NCBI GenBank assembly: GCA_002483365.1
Contig: DLHT01000017.1
Coordinates: 229,647 to 293,646, forward strand
Direction: 5' to 3'
Source of the DNA: Cellvibrio sp. UBA7661
GTDB lineage: Bacteria > Pseudomonadota > Gammaproteobacteria > Pseudomonadales > Cellvibrionaceae
DNA length: 64,000 bases
The notes beneath the pieces are model-generated. The model did no database searches, had not been told where the DNA came from, and worked only from the letters and a program-made list of their open reading frames with translations. Positions 59,516-64,000 of the stretch are shown here, piece by piece (position 1 is the first letter of the stretch; every line of letters begins with the position of its first letter). The position numbers were made by a program, and so were the translations under genes.

Positions 59516-60301
59516 TCAGTGTTTGATGGCGACAAAAAATGCATTGCCTGCACCGGTTTCCCAGGGCGTGATGGTTTGGTAATCGTGTGTGAATACCAGC
59601 ACCTCAAATAAAGGGGCAAGTATCGCCTGTAAATCGCTAAAGGTGATTGCCACCATTGGGTGCTGGTCGCGCCAATGTTCAGTAATACCTTGGGTAGTTC
59701 GCTCAATCGCGAGCTGCAACTGCTGTTGGTCGCCGTCGCCGCGATAATACCAATTGGATTGAAAACAAAAATCGCTCTGCTCATGTGTCAGCTGGCGTTT
59801 TATTCCGGGGCGATTATCAATAGTGCTTTTATCCACCGCATTAAAACAAAACAACCCACCAGGTTTGAGCGCGCGGTGCACATTGGTAATGCATTGTGTG
59901 AGCGTGGCAATACTTTGGTTGTAGTGAATGGAATATAAAAAACAGCTGATTAAATCCATTTCATTATCCATATCCAGTTTGCTCATATCCTGTTGTGCAA
60001 ACTGCGCCTCGGGGCAGCGAATGTGGGCAAGGTCGAGCATCGGCTGGTTAATGTCCACACCACTTGCCGTGTATCCAAAATCAATGAAATGACGGATATG
60101 TGGCCCAGTACCGCAGGCTAAATCCAAATAGTGTTTTCCTTTGTTGCCCAGCAAGTCATGTAGCCGCCGCACGTAGTTGCTCTGCTCGTGATAATCAATA
60201 TCGGCACACATAAGATCATAGTAACCAGAGAGGTCGGTATAGAGCGCAGAGGAGGTTGTAGCAGCAGAGGGGGTATTAGAGGAGTGTTTATTTGCAGTCA
60301 T
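59516..60301 (-). CDS. Class I SAM-dependent methyltransferase
   Basis: A 261-residue protein with motif I YLDLACGTGPHIRHF, GVDINQPMLDLAH and the post-motif LKPGGLFCFNAVD. The N-terminal YTDLSGYYDLMCADIDY resembles small-molecule methyltransferases. The acceptor is unknown. It is followed after 20 bp by the TMEM220-like gene. Confidence 0.85.
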   Translation of the reverse strand: MTANKHSSNTPSAATTSSALYTDLSGYYDLMCADIDYHEQSNYVRRLHDLLGNKGKHYLDLACGTGPHIRHFIDFGYTASGVDINQPMLDLAHIRCPEAQFAQQDMSKLDMDNEMDLISCFLYSIHYNQSIATLTQCITNVHRALKPGGLFCFNAVDKSTIDNRPGIKRQLTHEQSDFCFQSNWYYRGDGDQQQLQLAIERTTQGITEHWRDQHPMVAITFSDLQAILAPLFEVLVFTHDYQTITPWETGAGNAFFVAIKH

Positions 60302-60391
60302 GGGGCAGGGTATTCCGGTTTGTGGAGCGCAAACAGCACGGGGCTGTTTGCGCGAGCGTTTAAGGATCGCTCTTTAAACGGCAATACACAA

Positions 60392-60901
60392 TTACATATC
60401 GCCCAGCAGTGCTTTATCGTTAGGGGCTTGCAACCATTGGGCAACATCTTTACCCATGGCTTTCATGGTGCGGCCAAGCACCGAGCAAGAACCTTTGTAA
60501 CCCGCAAAAGCACCGCCCATTGATTGGCGACGCGCTTCAAATTCCGCTACTTTTTTGCCGTTTTCATACAGTGTGCCGCGAGCAGCTGAATACTTGTTAT
60601 GGCCCATGAATGCGTTACCCATGCTGACCGCTTCGGTAATCTCCATTTGCAATACACGGCCTTTGGCCGCCGTATCGATGGTGCCTGCCAGTTGTACATC
60701 AACTTTGAACTTTTTACCGAACTCTTGAGTGAATTCAGCAAACTGCGAACCCAGCTTGGTGCATTCATTGCGGATATTCTGTGCAATGCGTGCATCCGCT
60801 GCATAAGGAATAGCCGATTGAACAACAACAGGGTCAGCAAAACTGACTGCGCTAAATGAAGATGCCAACACTGCAATAGCCAATGTAGATTTTTTTAACA
60901 T
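60392..60901 (-). CDS. Secreted protein of unknown function
   Basis: A 169-residue protein starting at MLKKSTLAIAVLASSFSAVS, a clear signal peptide ending near SFADP. The reading frame is open up to 60988, but that extension lacks a signal. The mature part contains two cysteines and a GGAFAGYKGSCSVLG stretch. It has the look of a periplasmic or surface protein. I cannot name the family with confidence. Confidence 0.7.
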   Translation of the reverse strand: MLKKSTLAIAVLASSFSAVSFADPVVVQSAIPYAADARIAQNIRNECTKLGSQFAEFTQEFGKKFKVDVQLAGTIDTAAKGRVLQMEITEAVSMGNAFMGHNKYSAARGTLYENGKKVAEFEARRQSMGGAFAGYKGSCSVLGRTMKAMGKDVAQWLQAPNDKALLGDM

Positions 60902-61126
60902 TGTGTAATCCTTGTTCCTGATTGGAAAATAAAAATTGTTATATAAGGCTTCGCCCGATAAGCCATGAAGGCTGCAGCAAATATACACGATAAATGCAAA
61001 TTATCTATTCCAGACAGCAATCAGATCGGGCAGGGGCCACCAGCATAGAAACAATGTGTTACAACCGGAGCGGTGCAGGATTCATACACTGCAGTCCATA
61101 AACTATCTTGTCTTAAGGACATAAGC

Positions 61127-61507
61127 ATGAACATCAAAGCAGTCGTTGCCTGTGTGTTGTGGGCTCTGTTGTTACAGGGGTGTGAGTCAACTTACCGGTC
61201 ATTCAATAAAGACATTCCCGATAAATATATTGAAGTGGTGCAGGACGATCCGAACGTGGATGTAGAGGCAACGCTTAAAGCATCAGGCAAGCCTTATGTG
61301 TGCAAAGAACTGTACTTTGGCCATAACTCATCCCAAAACCGCCGCGCATGTTTTATTAAATTACCGGAAGATGACCAGCTCGAACGTCTGAAAATCAAAA
61401 TGGAAGGTACCCCACAAGCCATGTTGTTAGATACTGGCAAAAACGTCCTTGTTGTCGGTGAGGTATTCCTTGGTTTTTTATTTTTTGGGTATGTGCCGCT
61501 GGATTAA
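61127..61507 (+). CDS. Small lipoprotein of unknown function
   Basis: A 126-residue protein starting at ATG 61127 (MNIKAVVACVLWALLLQGCEST), with a lipobox LLQGC. An earlier in-frame start at 61073 lacks a signal sequence. The short mature part ends with a hydrophobic segment (VLVVGEVFLGFLFFGYVPLD). It is convergent with ompW, whose stop is one base away. Function unknown. Confidence 0.7.
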   Translation: MNIKAVVACVLWALLLQGCESTYRSFNKDIPDKYIEVVQDDPNVDVEATLKASGKPYVCKELYFGHNSSQNRRACFIKLPEDDQLERLKIKMEGTPQAMLLDTGKNVLVVGEVFLGFLFFGYVPLD

Positions 61508-61508
61508 A

Positions 61509-62162
61509 TCAAAACGCGTAACCGGCTCCCACCATCACTACCAGTGGATCAATACTGACATCGACGCTTGCAGCTTTTTTGCCATTAACGGAAATATCGG
61601 CCGTTGTCTCGATATCAATTTTCCAGACGGCCGCATTCAAATACCAATTGTCGGTGAGTTGCCAATCTGCACCGACTTGAAATGCCAGCCCAACAGAATC
61701 ATCCAATGAAATATCCGTTTTGCCTGCAAGTGCGGTGTCCAAAGTGTTGCTGGTATCGCTACTAAAAAAAGTGGTGTAATTCAGCCCGATGCCAATATAA
61801 GGCTGGAATTTGCTCTCGCTGAGTGGGTAGTACTGCAGTGAAAGAGTGGGGGGCAAATGTTTGGTGCTGCCAATATCAACACCGTCTAACGCACCGGTAC
61901 CCACAATGTCATGCTCGAATGGCAAGGCTGCCAATAATTCAATACCAATATGCGGTGTTGCAAACCAGGTGCCGGAAAAACCTATCCCTGTTGCACTATC
62001 TACATCCACTCCGCCGCCTAGCACAGTACCGCTACTGGCATCGGGTTCAATCTGCACTGCACCCACACGCACAAAAAACTCGCCATCTTCATGTGCCATT
62101 ACCGGCGCTGCAATACAGGCACTACCTAATAAAACCATTAATCCCAAATGACGCATTTGCAC
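61509..62162 (-). CDS. ompW: OmpW-family outer-membrane protein
   Basis: A 217-residue eight-stranded beta-barrel protein. The signal peptide ends at VMAHEDGEF. The mature start EFFVRVGAVQIEPD and the C-terminal aromatic GAGYAF are typical of OmpW. It forms a small hydrophobic channel in the outer membrane. A perfect FNR box lies 54 bp upstream of the start codon, and OmpW is known to be under FNR control in enteric bacteria. Confidence 0.9.
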   Translation of the reverse strand: MQMRHLGLMVLLGSACIAAPVMAHEDGEFFVRVGAVQIEPDASSGTVLGGGVDVDSATGIGFSGTWFATPHIGIELLAALPFEHDIVGTGALDGVDIGSTKHLPPTLSLQYYPLSESKFQPYIGIGLNYTTFFSSDTSNTLDTALAGKTDISLDDSVGLAFQVGADWQLTDNWYLNAAVWKIDIETTADISVNGKKAASVDVSIDPLVVMVGAGYAF

Positions 62163-62215
62163 TACCTCTGTTGTTAATCACAGGGGTAGTGTTGCGAAAT
62201 TTATGGCTGTAGTGA

Positions 62216-62229
62216 TTGATGTATATCAA
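62216..62229. promoter_or_regulatory. FNR/Anr box upstream of ompW
   Basis: TTGATGTATATCAA matches the FNR consensus TTGAT-N4-ATCAA perfectly, 54-67 bp before the ompW start codon. It resembles the site before the cyd operon. Confidence 0.78.
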
Positions 62230-62369
62230 TTGATAATCGGTATGAAAAAAATAAGCAAAAATAATAATAAAATTTGATCTGGTGCAAAGTGCTTAGCGTG
62301 TAAATGTACAATTGGGGCTGCTTCCAGAGTTAAGTCTGCGCAGTTTTTTTTATTCAGCTTGTATGACTT

Positions 62370-63077
62370 TCACTGCTGTTGCTTGCAATTAAGCTGGGTA
62401 CGATAGGGGATGTAAATCACCAAATCGATAATGCCACTGCGTTGCCATTTAACGCGGTTGGAAATGCCGTCTAATTGAATATCGCAGCTCTGACCGATGG
62501 CTTGGCGAAGCGTGTTATTTTCCTCCGCGATTTTCTTGATCACCTCGTAGCGGTATTTTTCGGGGTTCACAATGCTCAGGTCAGCTTCACCGCTTAAATC
62601 CAGTTCAGTGCGGCCAATCTTTTTGGCAGACTTAATGAATTTCTCAAGCGATGCCTCTTGTTCAAGAGCCGATATTTGCGGATTAACTTTTTGTTTTACC
62701 GAAAAGTAAAAGTAACTGGTATCGGCACGGGACCTGTCCTCGGTAAATACCAATGATTTATCTTTCGGGTCGAGTGTGCGCAGGAATTCATCACCATAAG
62801 ACAGTTGCATATCCCCTTGCTTCTTTGCGGACTCTGCCAATGCCAACAGGGTTTCACGTATTTCCTTTTCACGCATTTTTTTATCGCGCGTATCGTTAAT
62901 CATCTTAACGTCTTGCACCAGGAAATCGCCTTGCTTTTTCAACGTAACCGCTGGCATTTCATAATACCCATCCGTCTCCATAATGCCGGTAACGATAACC
63001 TCTTCAAGCACATCATCCTGCGCTTGGGCGGCTCCGCAAGTTAGCACCAGAGTAGTAGCGATTATTTTTTTAAGCAT
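62370..63077 (-). CDS. Secreted protein of unknown function
   Basis: A 235-residue protein with a signal peptide (MLKKIIATTLVLTCGAAQAQ). The mature N-terminus reads DDVLEEVIVTGIM, strikingly like the TonB-box region that starts many TonB-dependent receptors, but no receptor barrel follows. The middle is Lys/Glu-rich and helical, and the C-terminus has two cysteines (CDIQLDG, LNCKQQQ). I do not recognise the family. Confidence 0.7.
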   Translation of the reverse strand: MLKKIIATTLVLTCGAAQAQDDVLEEVIVTGIMETDGYYEMPAVTLKKQGDFLVQDVKMINDTRDKKMREKEIRETLLALAESAKKQGDMQLSYGDEFLRTLDPKDKSLVFTEDRSRADTSYFYFSVKQKVNPQISALEQEASLEKFIKSAKKIGRTELDLSGEADLSIVNPEKYRYEVIKKIAEENNTLRQAIGQSCDIQLDGISNRVKWQRSGIIDLVIYIPYRTQLNCKQQQ

Positions 63078-63159
63078 GGTTATTCCTTTTGATGTTCTTA
63101 GTGGTATTTAAAAATGTTGAGCTTTGCTGGCCTCCACCATGTCAAGGTGGTGCTCTAAC

Positions 63160-63314
63160 GTAGGTTGGTGGTGAGGAACGAACCCCAACATGACCATACA
63201 TCCGCAACCACCAAAACCAAAATGCATGTGCTGTTAATTGGTTTTTCGCATTCACAAAACAACGTGCGGTTTATGAATACGAATGTTGGGGTTCGTTCCT
63301 CACCACCAACCTAC
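63160..63314. repeat. Palindromic BIME-like element, copy 1
   Basis: A 155-bp element with long inverted ends (GTAGGTTGGTGGTGAGGAAC and its complement) around a variable centre. It matches 63814-63969 and flanks the RAYT transposase gene. Its right edge CTAC supplies the RAYT stop codon. Confidence 0.88.
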
Positions 63315-63772
63315 GCGAACTGGTGGATGCTTGAATATGGCCAATCTTGCGCGTTGCTTACGTAACCATGTTTTACGGGGTTATTGTGTATGTATTCAAT
63401 GTGGTTGTAAAAATCCCGTTCGTCGCGGATGGTGTGTTCCCAAAAGCGGCGTTGCCAGATTCCGCGTTCGCCTTTTTTTAAACGAGTGGTTTTTATTAAT
63501 TCATCCTTTGCAATGCGGCGGGAGAAGTTGGCTTTGATCAACGCCCAGCGGGTAGAGTAATCACAATCATTGCGCGGTAATGTCCATAAGCAGTGAAGGT
63601 GATCCGGCATTATCACCATCGCATTAATCTCGAATGGATGGTTTTGTTTTACCGTTTTAACCGCCGCCCGCAAACAATCAATTTCTCGCACCAATAAATC
63701 GCTCTTGCGATCCGCCAACGCTAGCGTAAAAAAATAACACCCACCCTCAACATAAACCCGCCGATATTGCAT
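63311..63772 (-). CDS. RAYT transposase (REP-associated, Y1 HUH)
   Basis: A 153-residue single-domain Y1 transposase of the IS200/IS605-like REP-associated type. The HUH motif is in VIMPDHLHCLW, the catalytic Tyr lies in the YIHNNPVKHGYV region, and WQRRFWEHTIRDERDF is typical of RAYTs. ATG 63772 is preferred because AAGGA lies 5 bp upstream; an ATG at 63778 would be too close to it. It is flanked by two copies of the palindromic element, and its stop codon TAG falls inside copy 1. Confidence 0.92.
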   Translation of the reverse strand: MQYRRVYVEGGCYFFTLALADRKSDLLVREIDCLRAAVKTVKQNHPFEINAMVIMPDHLHCLWTLPRNDCDYSTRWALIKANFSRRIAKDELIKTTRLKKGERGIWQRRFWEHTIRDERDFYNHIEYIHNNPVKHGYVSNAQDWPYSSIHQFA

Positions 63773-63813
63773 AACCATTCCTTGTTATTAATCCAAATTA
63801 TTTCATCGCACCC

Positions 63814-63969
63814 GTAGGTTGGTGGTGAGGAACGAACCCCAACATGACCATACCTCCGCAACCACCAAAACCAAAATTCATGCACCGTTAATTGGTTTTT
63901 CGTATTCCCAAAACAATGTGCCATTTGCGATTACGAATGTTGGGGTTCGCAAGCTCACCACCAACCTAC
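63814..63969. repeat. Palindromic BIME-like element, copy 2
   Basis: A 156-bp copy of the element at 63160-63314, starting with the same GTAGGTTGGTGGTGAGGAAC and ending in a slightly altered complement (TTCGCAAGCTCACC in place of TTCGTTCCTCACC). It lies 42 bp upstream of the RAYT start. Confidence 0.88.
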
Positions 63970-64000
63970 ATTTCGTGCGTAATTTAATTCAAGGCACTTC

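Overview
The window looks like a chromosome segment of a free-living, polysaccharide-degrading gammaproteobacterium, most likely Cellvibrio or a close relative in Cellvibrionaceae. The grounds are the alaS-lysC-csrA-tRNA-Ser order typical of Gammaproteobacteria, an Entner-Doudoroff-centred sugar cluster, a secreted PL1 pectate lyase, and long serine-rich linkers joining carbohydrate-binding-like modules to catalytic domains. The genus is inferred from gene content only, not from any search.

Region 1 (1-15.1 kb) is core metabolism on the + strand: edd, zwf, pgl, eda, gap and pyk form a complete glucose-6-phosphate to pyruvate route, with three hairpin terminators dividing it. It is followed by an M23 peptidase-like protein, a MORN-repeat protein fused to a C13 caspase-like peptidase, a Trm112-family protein, alaS, lysC and csrA. 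Region 2 (15.3-23.5 kb) holds tRNA-Ser(GCU), valS and a surface-glycan group: two glycosyltransferases, a Stealth-type sugar-phosphate transferase, heptosyltransferase I and a DUF6165 protein.

Region 3 (23.6-35.6 kb) is a sulfide-handling block. A divergent promoter separates a leftward run (ArsR/BigR-like regulator, rhodanese, TauE exporter, persulfide dioxygenase, RND adaptor and pump) from a rightward sulfide:quinone oxidoreductase. Next to it lies a complete cytochrome bd operon (cydP-cydA-cydB-cydX-ybgE-like) behind a perfect FNR box. Sulfide oxidation is thus placed beside a sulfide-tolerant terminal oxidase. Region 4 (35.8-43.7 kb) carries a MHYT/degenerate GGDEF protein, a secreted multidomain di-heme oxidoreductase with carbohydrate-binding-like modules, a VOC protein, an ECF sigma factor overlapping a thioredoxin-like gene, and gltX.

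Region 5 (43.9-54.7 kb) is a 10.5-kb integrative element inserted in tRNA-Ala(GGC), bounded by a 49-bp direct repeat. It carries an McrB/McrC-like GTP-dependent nuclease pair facing an N4/N6 DNA methyltransferase with its own ribbon-helix-helix regulator (a LlaJI/BsuMI-like restriction-modification layout), an HUH replication protein, an AlpA-like protein, an array of TTCGCTTAA repeats, a YafN-YafO toxin-antitoxin pair, a DUF4365 protein and a tyrosine integrase. Just outside the right end is the scar of a second, related element: a repeated left arm and about 60 bp of a rep-gene 3' end.

Region 6 (54.7-64 kb) returns to chromosomal genes: DUF2956, a thioesterase, an EamA transporter, pectate lyase, small envelope proteins, a methyltransferase, an FNR-box-preceded ompW, and a RAYT transposase between two about 155-bp palindromic elements, one of which supplies the RAYT stop codon.
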